Positions 11,993-23,526 of a DNA stretch of 64,000 nt are shown one piece after another. The number at the start of each line of letters is the position of its first letter. Position 1 is the stretch's first letter. The position numbers and the translations under genes were made by a program. Where the stretch lies: assembly GCF_000524195.1 (NCBI RefSeq), contig NW_020170409.1:256261-320260 (forward strand). Direction: 5' to 3'. The notes under the pieces are model-generated. The model made no database searches. It saw nothing but the letters and a program-made list of their open reading frames with translations, and had not been told where the DNA came from. Source of the DNA: Echinococcus granulosus. Taxonomy: Eukaryota; Platyhelminthes; Cestoda; Cyclophyllidea; Taeniidae.

Positions 11993-13484
11993 CTTTACCA
12001 ATGTCTCGAGACCCAGATAACCAAAATCACGTGCCAATCTGCATTTGCAAGTGGAAATCCCGTAGCCGTCTCGCGGGGATTATGTGTGTACATTATTTGA
12101 TAAATGCCCATGTTGCATGCAATTATCAAGTCATCTTTGCTAGTTGGTTTGCTCTTTTTACTGGCAATGGAAAACCTGGAATACAACTAGTTTTTGGGAA
12201 AATTTTGCGGGAGTTCTGGAACGCATCTGTAACCAGGAAATTGATGGACTTGGACGAAACTCCCAGGCAATTGTAACATCGAGGAGTAAATTCACATCAT
12301 TTAGGTTAACACTTAAAAACCAAATTTTTCCTTACAAAAATTGTGAAACATCGGTTTACCTATTTTAATAAACAGACATTCGGTTACCACAAAAGGTAAC
12401 CGACGCAGGCAATCTCCCTTAGCCTTAGTGCAGTCCATGGAAAGCCACAATTGCGGGTACCATTGAAACAAATGGTCGAGAACAAAAAATCTACAAGAAA
12501 GGAAACCTGAAAATTCAACTACTAAGTCTCCTGCGACAGCAAAGTCTGCGTTAGCTAAGTTGTTCTTCCTAACGCCCATTAGTAGCAAAGTGCAACAGAA
12601 GGAGGCAAATCCAGTTGGTCAACGTCATGACATCATTAAAAAGAGGACAAAAAATTTTGTGATTTGGTTGATTTTGACCATGCATACTCAGTTGAGCTGA
12701 TTTAACCATGGACAACGCTTTCTTGTATGGTACTTGCATCATAACACAGTGTGATTTAACTTTACAAACTCAAAAAATCAATCTTCCTTACCCCTATTTA
12801 TGAACCAAAGCATAAAGAAGGAACTTCGCGGCTAAAATTAACCAACCAATTTTGGGACGAGATAGAGGGAAGCTGGGATGACAGATGGCAGTCGAGCATT
12901 TATGAATCTAACCCCATTGTTGTATGCAACTTACTTTTTTAGTTCCGTAAGGTCACATCAGGGGAGCTGATAAAAATAACAAGACCAGACGAAAATAGTC
13001 TGAGGAGAATGAGAAGGACAGAGGTATTTGAGGAGAAAGTGTAAGGAAGCAATTATTAGTAAAATATGCACTATCGTTTTGTACGACTAAACTTTGGCTC
13101 TGTATCTCGAAGTCATGCACTTGTTGGAAGATTAATACTGAGTTAAATTTGTCGTAAGGATGCCCACGTACAGGAATGGTAAGGTAGTCAATTCTTTGCA
13201 TTTTTACCCTGTCAGAGAACAAAAGGCAATAGACCTTTCACTTTTTAAGCCTGCATTGTTTAGGATGACTCGACTTCCCATTATGTGCCTCGAGTTCAAA
13301 TCTTACTTGAATGGGAGCATTGAGTAAACCTAATAATTCCGAAGCCTACTTGTAAGACATTAAGTAGTAAACATTGGCATTTTTACCAAAGTTGAAATAG
13401 GGACGCTTACCTATTGCTCAATAGCAGAATACAATTGGCTTTTTATAGAGATGTAGTCAGTAAACTCAAGCATTTCTTTGTCAG

Positions 13485-13622
13485 ATAGAGTAAAATACAA
13501 GTGGAGATGGTGGAGGCGAAATGGGGTGGAAGGAGAGACGTTGCCCTTCTCTTCTAGACGGCCAATTGCAAATTTAAGCTTAAAACGCAGCAGTGGGAGA
13601 AGAAATGATAAATACGAGACAC
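13485..13622 (+). CDS. Candidate internal exon, basic peptide, unknown product
   Basis: A good acceptor (catttctttgtcag) is followed by an open frame, phase 1 in and phase 1 out, ending at the donor C|GTAAGC. The peptide starts 'RVKYKWRWWRRNGVEGE' and is rich in Arg, Lys and Ser. The frame stays open past the donor to a stop at 13726. No partner exon with matching phase was identified nearby. It may be an upstream exon of the unknown plus-strand gene that ends at 18441, or a chance frame. Confidence 0.2.
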
Positions 13623-14661
13623 GTAAGCCAAAGCATTTATCTCTACCTCTAAACGTTCTCTCTATTCACCCAACTAATGCAAGTAATTACCCGAGCATAA
13701 GAAAAGAGGAAAGACAGGCTGTTTAGCACCCTCGCCTCAAATGGAGAAACTTCTCGCTCATCCGGAAGATCTATCACAGAAACAAGTTTTGGTCACTCGT
13801 TAGCTAAAGGACAGAAACCAGATTACTTTATATAAGTAAAGAACTACAATCCAATCCCCGCTAATCTGGTCGCAAATTGACTAATAGTTAAGTGTGTAGA
13901 AGATATATTAATAAGGGTCAGTGGATTAAAGGTCATCAAAGGGTCGGATGACAGAATGATAGTTGTTTGTCTGTTTGTCAACGTGGGCCCTCAACGCAAT
14001 TTTTGATCCGCACACCTTAGTTGCACAACTGTCTGCTTACATCATTTCTGTCCAAAGCCTATCAACCCTTCTGCGTAATTGTGCTAAAGTTCTAATCAGA
14101 CTTGCGCATTCCAAAAAGTCGTTGAGGAGGCCGTGGTTGCCACTATACTCTACACTAGATTAGACAAGTTTTAAGGAACTAAAAAATACATTTAAATTTG
14201 TGTACCCTTACAAAGATTTGTTCACTTTTATCAACTCACCAAAATCTGAAATAAGTTAATCAACCAAATTTGGGCAGGTTATCTCTGCTTGGTATTTACC
14301 AAGTCCTACTTGTTCGCTTTTTCAGTGGATTTCGGAGATGTTCATAGGGCTTTTGGTATAAAAATCTCGATTTAAGCTGTTGCACTATTCATCCAAGTTT
14401 TCGACAGAGGCCATGAAAGAGAACCTTTAAAGAATGATAGCAGAGAAAGTGTTTCATGTAAAATCAAGACATACACTCTTAAAATGACCTTCAAAACAAA
14501 CAATGGCCGTAAGATGTCATACAGCACAAACAGGTTATGAAAATAAAATCAAAACGCACTTTTAAGGAAAAGTCAACGGAAAAAACGTTGAGGAGATGAC
14601 ATACTGTGATGCTCCGGCGGTATCGCGTTCCCACTGAGCCCTGCATCGGGTGAGGCATCGG

Positions 14662-14690
14662 CCAATCACTCCACTGTCGAGGCAACCAAT
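14662..14690. promoter_or_regulatory. Pair of CCAAT boxes
   Basis: Two CCAAT pentamers occur 24 bases apart (14662-14666 and 14686-14690), both followed by 'cac' or 'tcac', in a GC-richer island within AT-rich DNA. CCAAT pairs are typical of animal promoters. No TATA box or transcript start is evident. The site lies about 1 kb upstream of the candidate exon at 15743. Confidence 0.2.
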
Positions 14691-15742
14691 CACAGTTGAG
14701 CTCAAGTTACTGGCTGGATGAGCTGTCACCCATGACATCCACAACCATATGGCACATGATCTTTCACCGTTCATAGACCGGACTACGAAAACAGTCGATG
14801 TGCCCGTGAATCTAAAACTTTCTTTTTCCAATTTAGCAGTGCTAATTTTAGCGTGACAACTTATCGCATTTGTCAATGAATTGATAACACAAAAAGAGTG
14901 ACGACACTTTCCAGATTGATAAGTGAATTTTTATCTGAGAGCATTGTTTTTTAAATTTTGTTAGTAAATCAGTATTTTGATGCTAAAAACAAGATTTAAA
15001 AAATCTGAACTGCGACGAATGAAGAAAATACATCCAAATTTACCACCGTTGACAGGGAACTGCTAAGATTTGGCCAAAAAATGACCTATCAGTCGGAAAA
15101 TAGCGAATTATGGACGAAAATCAGTAAAATAATTAGTGAAATTGGGAACGTAAATACCAGGTTATCCATTCCTAATAATTCTTGAATGAAGTGCAGCCAT
15201 CCTTAACAGCATACTTTAAGCCAGGATCATTCTGAAGGTCGGGGTGCCGAATTTACTAAATAAGAACACTCATATTTTAAGCACCTTTGCAAGTAAAAGC
15301 TCAAAATTAGTTTTATAAATAGTGCCACATGGATGTAGTTTCCAACTGCATGCAATTACCATGGGGTAAAGATATGCAGCTCATGCTCCGCCCACTTGGA
15401 CTTTAAATTGATATATCCGGATAAATGACTTTTCGAGACAAAAAGTGCTCTATAGTGTATAAAATTCATTTTATGAATCCAGGGCGGTTCTGAGCTCCAC
15501 AGACTCCTGAGACACCGTCTCATCAAGCATTAATGGCCTGCAATTTTTGTTTTCAACTGGCATTCATAACTTAAAACAATCGCTCTGATGAATCTGAGAC
15601 TCGCCCTACGGTAGACATGATGGCTTGGCATTCGAAATGAGTATCCCTTCAAACGCGGGATCCTTCGTCCTCTTGGTTAAAGAGATCTCCTCTGCTTGAT
15701 TAATTGCAGTTTTTAATGTATACCTTTTTATCCTCCCAATAG

Positions 15743-15887
15743 ATCCGTGACGTCGAAAGCATCCAAAACATTGCTAAAAAGACACTCCACAAATACAGGG
15801 GAGCTAGGGCGGAATCGTTTCAGGTGGCATTTTCTAGTGACGTTAACTCACGCTTTGCTAGAATAAAAAAGCTATTTTTTGGACCAG
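15743..15887 (+). CDS. Candidate internal exon, unknown product
   Basis: A pyrimidine-rich acceptor (ttatcctcccaatag) precedes an open frame of 48 codons plus one base, ending at the donor CCAG|GTATGC. The peptide begins 'IRDVESIQNIAKKTLHKYRG' and ends 'FARIKKLFFGP'. It is a mix of charged and aromatic residues that looks like a folded domain, with no motif I can name. It has no ATG. The next open stretch (16023-16112, reading 'FVFRGSDVIFPISLPMPG') would need a phase 2 junction, whereas this exon ends in phase 1. Either an exon or a base is missing, or the second stretch is not coding. It may belong to the gene ending at 18441. Confidence 0.35.
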
Positions 15888-17353
15888 GTATGCAGATTTA
15901 TGGGTTCCAGGTTGCAGCCTTTTTAATCTCTTGAAAAGGTTATGAGACTGGTGATTTAAAGAAATAATCCAAAAGATTAGCCGATTCTGTTCAAACTACC
16001 CAACGATTTTGATGTTCAACAGGTTCGTTTTCCGCGGCAGCGATGTGATCTTCCCCATTTCCCTACCCATGCCTGGCATTTCCACCGATTCCAACAAGTC
16101 ATTTCTTAACAATGGTGATTGAGTAGATGGTGGTAATTTTTCCCCCGTTTTTTAAAAGTTTTTAAAATATCAGAATAATAGAGACAGTTAGTATTTTAGC
16201 TCTGAGACCCTTGTAGCCGACAAAATTTTAACTTAAATTAGAAACTGATAGCAAAGCACAATTGTGAAGTCATGGTGTTCCTTTAGAGCAATATTCTACG
16301 GAGTAAACAAACTTATTGCCCTCCTGATCTCAGACCCAAAAACACGCAGGAGCTTCTGCATCCCCTCAAGATGCTCAGTGGTTCCAAAAAGTGGCCCACA
16401 AATATAGACAAAAAACCGTCTCGACCCGACGAAATGTATGCATCATTAGAGCTATTATAAAAATCCCACCGGATTATAACTTCCGGATTGTGTTTGTAAT
16501 GGCCGGCTGTGCGAAGGAAGAGTCGATCATATACGTATTCCTCATTACTGATGTTAACTCCCTTCCGTTGACTCCCCGTCTTCATTTATGGGCTCGGAAA
16601 CAGTGGTTGCTTTAAGTTGTTGCAATAAAATAGTTTGAGGTAAATTTACAACATGGTTGTGGTAAAACGTGATACTTTTAACAGGTTTTTGTTCAAACGC
16701 CATTGGTGTTGCGCAAATACGCGGAGGTTTCACAGGAAAAACGAACCAAAGACTCAGGAGAGGTGACACGTTAAACAGAATTAGTGTCTTGCAAAGGCAA
16801 CTTTCTTAACTATGTGATCACTTTATAATTCTTTTTGAATTTATGGTGATTCTATTTTTAATGAGGTGATTGAAAAGAGTAGAACACAACTGGGCGTGGA
16901 AGATGCCCCCGTCACTTATCAGGGAAGAGTTGACGTATGACGAGGAGGACTGTCATCGCGACATTACCTGGAGCGTCAGTCACACAAAACTTAGTTCTTT
17001 CAGTTTACCTTTGAGTCCACAAACTAGTAGCTAGCACTATTGAAATGTCAACAACAACTTCAATATTTTAGGGTGAATCTTGACGGCATTTAGGAGCAGG
17101 TAAAATGTTTCAAACGTGCTTATAATACAAAAAAAACTCCTAGCATACTAAACGTTCACTCAGTCACCACTTACAGTTGGGCGAAATCAAGTGAGTTTGA
17201 CAAAATGGGCTCGAAATTGCTCAAGGAATGGATACATATTTCATGTTTTATTGACAATTTTGAGTACTTTGCTTGGCGGCATTTTTGAATTGTCAACTAC
17301 TGCCTGCCTTTATAAGCATCATTGCCCTTGAGAGCTTGTAAGTTTTGTCTCAG

Positions 17354-17620
17354 CGTGAAAGGGCCTTCAGTTCCACGCTCCGAGTCTGCGACAGCAGCAG
17401 TTAACTGCCATGAGGTACAGATGGTTTGGGAAGAAAGTGGTTGTACTAAAGTGTCAATGATTCAGGGGCATGACCAATGGTGCTGCGTGAAATGGTCGTC
17501 ACGCCAACCTGGCATTAGGGCTTCTAGGCGAGCCATATCGTGCTCCATTTACCAATGTCATGATCACGACACTAACTTTTTCTCTCAACAATTAGTTAGA
17601 CAAATAGTTGTGCAATATAA
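17354..17620 (+). CDS. Unknown plus-strand gene, third-from-last exon
   Basis: A strong acceptor (gttttgtctcag) opens an exon of 267 bases that ends at the donor AA|GTAAGG. It is phase 2 in and phase 2 out, with 88 complete codons between. The peptide is cysteine- and tryptophan-containing, for example 'VNCHEVQMVWEESGCTKV' and 'GHDQWCCVKWSSRQPGIRAS', and ends 'FFSQQLVRQIVVQY'. The split last codon combines with the first base of the next exon to give Asn, so the join is in frame. I recognise no family. The cysteines are not spaced like a known zinc finger. The upstream exon is not identified. What is seen is an open frame with good splice sites and phase; function is not inferable. Confidence 0.5.
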
Positions 17621-17762
17621 GTAAGGTTTTCGTTCATCATTTTGTTCCTAGCCCACTCTGTAAGACGTGCATGGGGTGGGTCGGGAATAATTGGGGATGA
17701 TACAAGGTAATTCCATTACTATTGTTATTCGGACTGAACTTATTTCTTTAAACGACATTCAG

Positions 17763-17964
17763 TGGGCGATTTGTGCACGTAGTGAACCCACATCTCATTC
17801 GAGGTGTACTTCTTCCTCATCGTGCATCTGCAATGACAATGTTGCAAAAATTGCAGCAGGAATTTTATCACTCTTCCTCCCGACACGTTTGGAATACAAT
17901 TTCAATGAATCGTCTTAGTTTCATCAACAGAGCCTCCTCTTTTGTTTCCGTTTTTGAGCGGGCG
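17763..17964 (+). CDS. Unknown plus-strand gene, penultimate exon
   Basis: The acceptor (cgacattcag) starts an exon with one base completing a codon, then 67 codons, and a strong donor GCG|GTAAGG. The peptide runs 'GRFVHVVNPHLIRGVLLPHR', then 'AMTMLQKLQQEFYHSSSRHV', and ends 'SSFVSVFERA'. It joins in frame to both the exon at 17354 and the short last exon at 18412. The composition suggests an alpha/beta or helical domain with a Gln-rich helix; no membrane span is present. The intron before it is only 142 bases, the intron after it 447 bases. Confidence 0.55.
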
Positions 17965-18411
17965 GTAAGGTCAGCAAGAGGTGGAAGACTTAACAGGGAA
18001 TAAAGAGGGAAATTTTAACGAAACAATGGGGGAAACAGTAATCCGAATAAGCAGAAATAGATTATAACTTACTGTTCAAATAATTTCATCTCATTGTAAA
18101 ATAATGGCCATTATGGCAACTTTGTTGTTGTTTTCTTGTAAAAGGAAAGCGGAGTTATGGGTGTAGGCAGAACTAAGTGTAATAGCCAAACCTAGTCTAA
18201 ATGGCTTATTTTAATCCCATAGCCAGACAGGCTGTTAAGTTTGTTGATTTCGTAGCACTGACAGAATGCGGTTCGACGTAGACACTTACGTTCTGGTGAG
18301 TGACCATAGTTTAGTTTAATGGTTATTTAAGTATATCTTTCTAGAGATTTTAGCATTTCAAATGCTGATTGATAGTGGGCTTTAGTAGTGTACGAAAAGG
18401 GAATTTTTCAG

Positions 18412-18441
18412 GGGATCCAGAGTGAGTTAGAGTTTGTGTAA
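18412..18441 (+). CDS. Unknown plus-strand gene, last exon
   Basis: A clear acceptor (gggaatttttcag) is followed in phase 0 by nine codons and a TAA: GIQSELEFV. The C-terminus EFV ends in a hydrophobic residue and could act as a PDZ-type ligand, but that is speculation. The poly(A) hexamer overlaps the stop codon, which would give an extremely short 3' UTR. Together the three exons give about 165 C-terminal residues of a protein whose start lies upstream and was not found. Confidence 0.45.
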   Translation, partial: GIQSELEFV

Positions 18442-18446
18442 ATAAA
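18441..18446 (+). terminator. Poly(A) signal overlapping the stop codon
   Basis: AATAAA begins at the last base of the TAA stop of the preceding exon. A signal this close implies a 3' UTR of only about 15-30 bases unless a later signal is used. Confidence 0.35.
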
Positions 18447-19679
18447 CACTTCCTCAAATATACTCTGGTCCAGGGATGAGCTAATCGTCGTTAATTTGGG
18501 GATGAAATGGCAAATCCTATGCAAGAGCAGAGTTAACCTCTAAGATTTTGTGAGGCTTTGGATTTTGGCACCCAAGAACGAAGTAGCTAAAAGCTCAAAA
18601 AATCACGATCGCTACCATGAACAACCAGCAACTGAAATTATTCGCTTAACACCGTGAGCTTTATTAACATGCTTCAAGAACCGGAAGAGTTATTTTCATG
18701 GCACCACTCTTCAGATTGGCCATGATCATCACAGCAAAATTTAGTGAAAAATCAACTATTTAGAAATTGAATCACTCTTCCCGTAGACCTTCTGACTGTT
18801 CTTTCAGGGTGTCGTAATTAGCTACATTTGAAGTTTTTTTCTTTATCTTAAAATTTTGCAGTGGGTCCGAGCAGATGGGTTCCGCCCGTGAAGAAAACCA
18901 ACCAATTTAGAACTCCAAAGTAGTTCCAGAACTTGAAGATTTAAGTGCGACTAATGGCAAAAGTTAAGTGTCCCAGTGGGAAGGAATGCATTCTGGTATT
19001 TTTAACAGGCTTCTCCAGGTGTCATTTGTGTTTTTAAGTGTACAACTAAACATTCTCAATAAATTAGGAGGGTTGATCTTTTAAGTTCGCTGGTGGGATT
19101 TTCGATTCTTTTTTACATCAGGGGCCCTGTTCCACACTGGTTTCTCCCCTTTTACTTTGAGGTCACAAATCTTATCCTTAAGCACCTCGATAGAAAGGAT
19201 AATTATACAAGCAATTCTATTGATGCTAGGGTACTTTCCAAATGCGATTCCAAATAATCTTCCCTTTTTAATCGACTAAAGCTTCATCTTCTTGTTCGCC
19301 ATTTTGAGTGAAAATGTTAGTCTAGGTAAGGAGAGGTCTATGAAGGTCTCTAAAACTATTTAATAGACTAAGATAATAGAGGACAAAATAGAGAAGATTC
19401 TAATTACTTTCAGAAAACCAGTGACTCAAAATTCTGTGCTCAACTGAAATGCTCGTTGACTTTCTTTTGATAGTAAAACATGATCATGTTGGGTGAAAGC
19501 CAAAGTAAGCATAAGGACTGGGGAAATGGAGGGTTCTCTAGAAGCATGAGGAGATTGTGGAATTAAGAAAGAAATATATTTTGAGCACACAGAAGAGCTA
19601 AACGATTGGAAGCTCGACCGCCACCAATACAGACATGGATTAGTAGTATGCCAGACGCATGTAGGCTACCGTGCTGAAG

Positions 19680-19953
19680 AACTTTGTCACAATTACGATC
19701 CCTCAGGTGCAGACACCTATTGGCAATTCCGAATGATTGCCAGCCATTTCTTTGATGAGTGAAGGGTAAAGTGGCGAGGACTCCCCAGCAGTCATGAACA
19801 AGTGCAGGCGGGTGCGAAGTGGACGTATCAAGCTAGGAGCTCTGTGATTGGTTGGTGAGGAAAGTGCCCATGGCCATATCAGCACACCACACACCCACAC
19901 AAACCAGCACACAACCTGCCCTGCCGTCGCGGTTGCTGTCTCCGCCCGTCGAC
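19680..19953 (+). promoter_or_regulatory. Likely 5' UTR and proximal promoter of the lectin-like membrane protein
   Basis: This GC-richer block lies directly before the signal-peptide ATG at 19954. It contains an inverted CCAAT box (attgg, 19847-19851) about 105 bases before the ATG. No TATA box is evident. An in-frame upstream ATG at 19852 would add 34 hydrophilic residues before the signal peptide, so the start at 19954 is preferred. Confidence 0.35.
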
Positions 19954-20011
19954 ATGGTCCTCCTTGGCTTCTTTACTCTCGCTCTATTCACCGGATCTAT
20001 CAACTCCTCGA
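19954..20011 (+). CDS. Lectin-like membrane protein, exon 1 (signal peptide)
   Basis: The exon encodes 'MVLLGFFTLALFTGSINSS' and ends in the first base of an Arg codon at the donor A|GTATGT. The hydrophobic core followed by Gly/Ser is a typical secretory signal peptide, with cleavage expected near residues 14-19. Phase 1 joins directly to the exon at 23296. Confidence 0.7.
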
Positions 20012-23000
20012 GTATGTTGATGACTGCATTATCAGTCGATGTGTCATCTGCGGTTGATTGGGCACGTTTATAGACTTTCGTAGCTCGAAGTCAGAAGTTA
20101 CTTTTATATCTCCCATTAAACGATTAATTTTTCCACTAAAAAAACTATTTTCAATAAGAGCATTAACATTTAAAAATATATTTTTTCCGTTGTTTTATAG
20201 AAATTACGACGTAATGTTCCAAAATAAGTGAATTAAAGCTTAGCTAAATGGCTTTTTCAAATCCAGTTTGGAGCCATGTCTGTCCAGACTTGGCCACTAG
20301 TGTTTGGTTTTTTTAAAGATGAGTACATTAATAGGGCAACTTTAAATGCAAAATAGGTTGCCTATTCCGATGACGGGAAACCAAACACAGAAATGCGCCT
20401 TTTTTGTTTTTGAAGTAAAGGATTATAAGCTGTTTTTGAAAAAAAACACCCCGGCGTCAGAGAAAAAATATAATTCGTTACCTGTTGTGCTGCGACATAG
20501 TGTCCGAATTTGATTGGTGCACCAAATGGAAATAGACAACATGATAATGCGGCCAACGGTCACAATTTCACTCAATAAAATATAGCTCTTCTCATCCTGC
20601 CTAGAATGGGAAAGACCTAAAACTGCTATAAATGGATTTCTATTGCGCTTGCCAGCTGGGTCTCGGGGGAGAGCAACCGCAAAAGCCTATGTAAAGTGTT
20701 ATATCTATGGGTATGCTGCTTAGAGACTACAAAATGTAATTCCCTCCCGAATAAGTTCATCCTACGTCTATTTGATTGCTCTAAAATAATCCATCTGTTT
20801 GTGGCTTACAGCTCAGTTATAAGGGGAAAGAGGCTATGTTGACGGCAATGCTTTCGAGAATATATATTTCGAGTGGCGAATGTGTTTTAAGCGCTGATAT
20901 GTGTCAGGCATTACGCAACTATCAACTCGGATGACACCTATAAGGGAATGCCCATTTTAAAGTGCGGAACATGAACAAAATACAGGAGCGGCAGTGCTAA
21001 ATGAGCAAAATTTTTCCCCCAAAATGAAATTTTAGCATGTCTGCCTGCAGGGAAACCTCATAACTGATCACGAGACAACTAATTTTAGGCGATATAAAAA
21101 ATGATTTTTTTGCTCTATTTTTGATTTGAAAAAAATAAACACCAATTTTTCATTAATTAAACGTCTATCAAAAGGAATTTGTAGGGTTAAATGATGAAAT
21201 ATTTAAAAGATGGCGGGAATTTCATCTCAATATAAACAGTGTTAGGTAACTTGGACTACTTATGCGCTCATGCGTTTTTGAGAGCTCCAAGCAGGCCTTA
21301 TCAGATTGTTGTTTTATGAGATTTGCCTTGTTCCGACACTTAACTTGTAAACTGGGTACCTTTATGCATTGCTTAGGCTTCCACCTGCCTGCGACATTTG
21401 TCGTAACTTTGAATTTGCTCCTCCATGCCGCACACTATTCCAGCAGCCGCTTGAATATTTGGAAGGCCTTTTTTACCAAACCAAACGCCTTACCTATTCA
21501 GCGCCCTGCCAGTGGAAGCCAACCAATACACATCACTGGCAATGGCATTTTAAGTCGAGCGAATACCCATTCAACATCAACTGTTTAGGTGCTCACTGTG
21601 ATGGGCGTTGATGGCGAGTTGCAAATCACTGGGTGAACAAACGAAGGATTTAACATTAAGTTGGTTTTTTAGGATATAATTATGTAGATTCGTTGCCCAG
21701 TAGGCCATATCGTATTTACTATTGCTGCTCCACATCTACCACTTAAGTGGACTTTTTCAAATAAATTTTTACAAAAAGTGCGAATGCATTTTCTGTGGAT
21801 AAGCTTAAAACGAGTCAGTTGATAGACGAGGTTCTCTCCACAGGCTCTAGTAGTCTGCGGCATGATGTACACCGCATAGTAGTTTTATCTACGGCTCATA
21901 TCCCAAAGCGTCTGAGTAATACTTTGGCAGTTTGTTGTTTGCTTTTGCGGGCACTTGAGGCTACGCCTTTGTACCTTTGTCAGGTCGTACAGCCTCTAGG
22001 CAGCCCAACCCTTCTGGAAGTCTCGAAGCGCTACAGTCAAAGTCAGTACTAATCATTTCATCTATCACCTTAATTTCTACACTTGTTGTTAATGACTTTA
22101 CTAATTCCAAGTTTTACAAAAAGAATTGCATCTGTTAAACTCATAACAAGCATGCTAATATGATAAATGTAGTGGTAATAAAGTAGGTGCGGGAAAATCA
22201 TTACCTTTATTTCTTCCTATGCAAACTTTGATGCCAGCAAATTGAGGTAACTAAATTCTTTTCGTGAATCTGCGCTATCTCCAATTTCTGAAAAAGAAGG
22301 ACAAATGGCTGCTTTTAATTAGTTATACGCTCGGGTTTTTTAAACATCTCCTAAAACTCAAAAAATGGCATAAATGCTTGCCGATGACGTATGAAGTCGT
22401 AAAATAAAACCCGGCTCTAATAATAATTGCATATTAGCATGTCCAAAGGGTATAAACCGTTTGTATCGATCTTCAATAAACCACAGCGAATCGATATCGA
22501 TCGGTCACAGTTGAGCTGTGCTTGCCGGTACTTTCGCTCGCCAGAAAGTGCGTCGCGCAACGCTGAGGCTGTACTGGCGAACAATTGCCCTCGACACATT
22601 TCAGTCAGCGTTCATTCTCACAAAGTCAGATATTCTGCTTTTAAAAACAATTTTAAATAACATTTCTGCATTTTGAGGAATTGCTTTTCATGTGCGAAAT
22701 AGAAGTAGGTTGATTGTAAGCAGTCTTCAAAGGTTACACAAATCAAAGAAGGATATATAACGGTTATTGATGTAGCTACCAGCTCTAAATTTAGATTTAC
22801 ATGGATACATCTTGCCATTTTACGCAACCGTTTGCGAAAATATTCATTATTTAGCATAAATATCTTAGCAGCCTATCAGACGAATAAATTACTTTGGCGA
22901 TGAAAATGGGTTCTGCATACACCTTCATTATCGAAGGGCTGACTATGATGCAAACATGTATCCATGCTGAGAAAGTGCATTGGTAGTAAACGTGGCGTGA

Positions 23001-23295
23001 TCGTGTTTCATGAGATCATTTTCCGAAAAGCATAAGCTAAGCTTATTTTTTTATTCAGACTGAGATAAAATCTGACAGCAAGTACTAGTCTATAACAAAC
23101 GAGAACATTTAAGACATGGCGGACAATAAGGTGTGCTCTTCTCCTTGTTCCATCCACTGTCTGGCCTTCACTGCTCTATCTCTAACAGCGAACTCTTAAG
23201 CGACCTTCGCAAAATAAATAATCTAATGTCACCTATCAAAAGTACAAATAAACAATGCTCATTTATGACACGATTTTTGTTTCCTAACGCCACAG

Positions 23296-23526
23296 GAGTT
23301 CAATTGCTGAGTTTGAAGAATGCCAGGGCCTACGCCAATTCCGTGGCGGAGGACAGTTTACCAACCTATGCCATCGACGAGGAGGAGGGCGTAAACCTAC
23401 CGACCTGCTTTCACTCTAAGATGGGCCACTTCGACCCTGACGGCTTCAGTTGGCTCGTCATCGATCTCGGCGTCGTTACGCAGAACATCACGGAGATCTA
23501 CCTCGTCCACAACTCCAACACCGCAG
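23296..23526 (+). CDS. Lectin-like membrane protein, exon 2 (first half of galactose-binding domain 1)
   Basis: The acceptor is taacgccacag and the donor is G|GTACC, both phase 1 (231 bases, residues 20-96). The peptide starts 'VQLLSLKNARAYANS' and includes 'DGFSWLVIDLG'. That matches the 'W-x-V-D-L-G' strand of F5/8 type C and fucolectin domains, and it is followed by 'ITEIYLVHNSN', equivalent to the next strand. One N-glycosylation sequon (NIT) lies at residue 83. Codon use is GC-richer than the flanking introns. Confidence 0.75.

Noticed and set aside
16313..16615. Overlapping open frames on both strands near 16.4 kb
   Set aside because: Three frames are open across the same bases. None joins in phase with the exons at 15743 or 17354 through a good splice site, so strand and coding status are undecidable.
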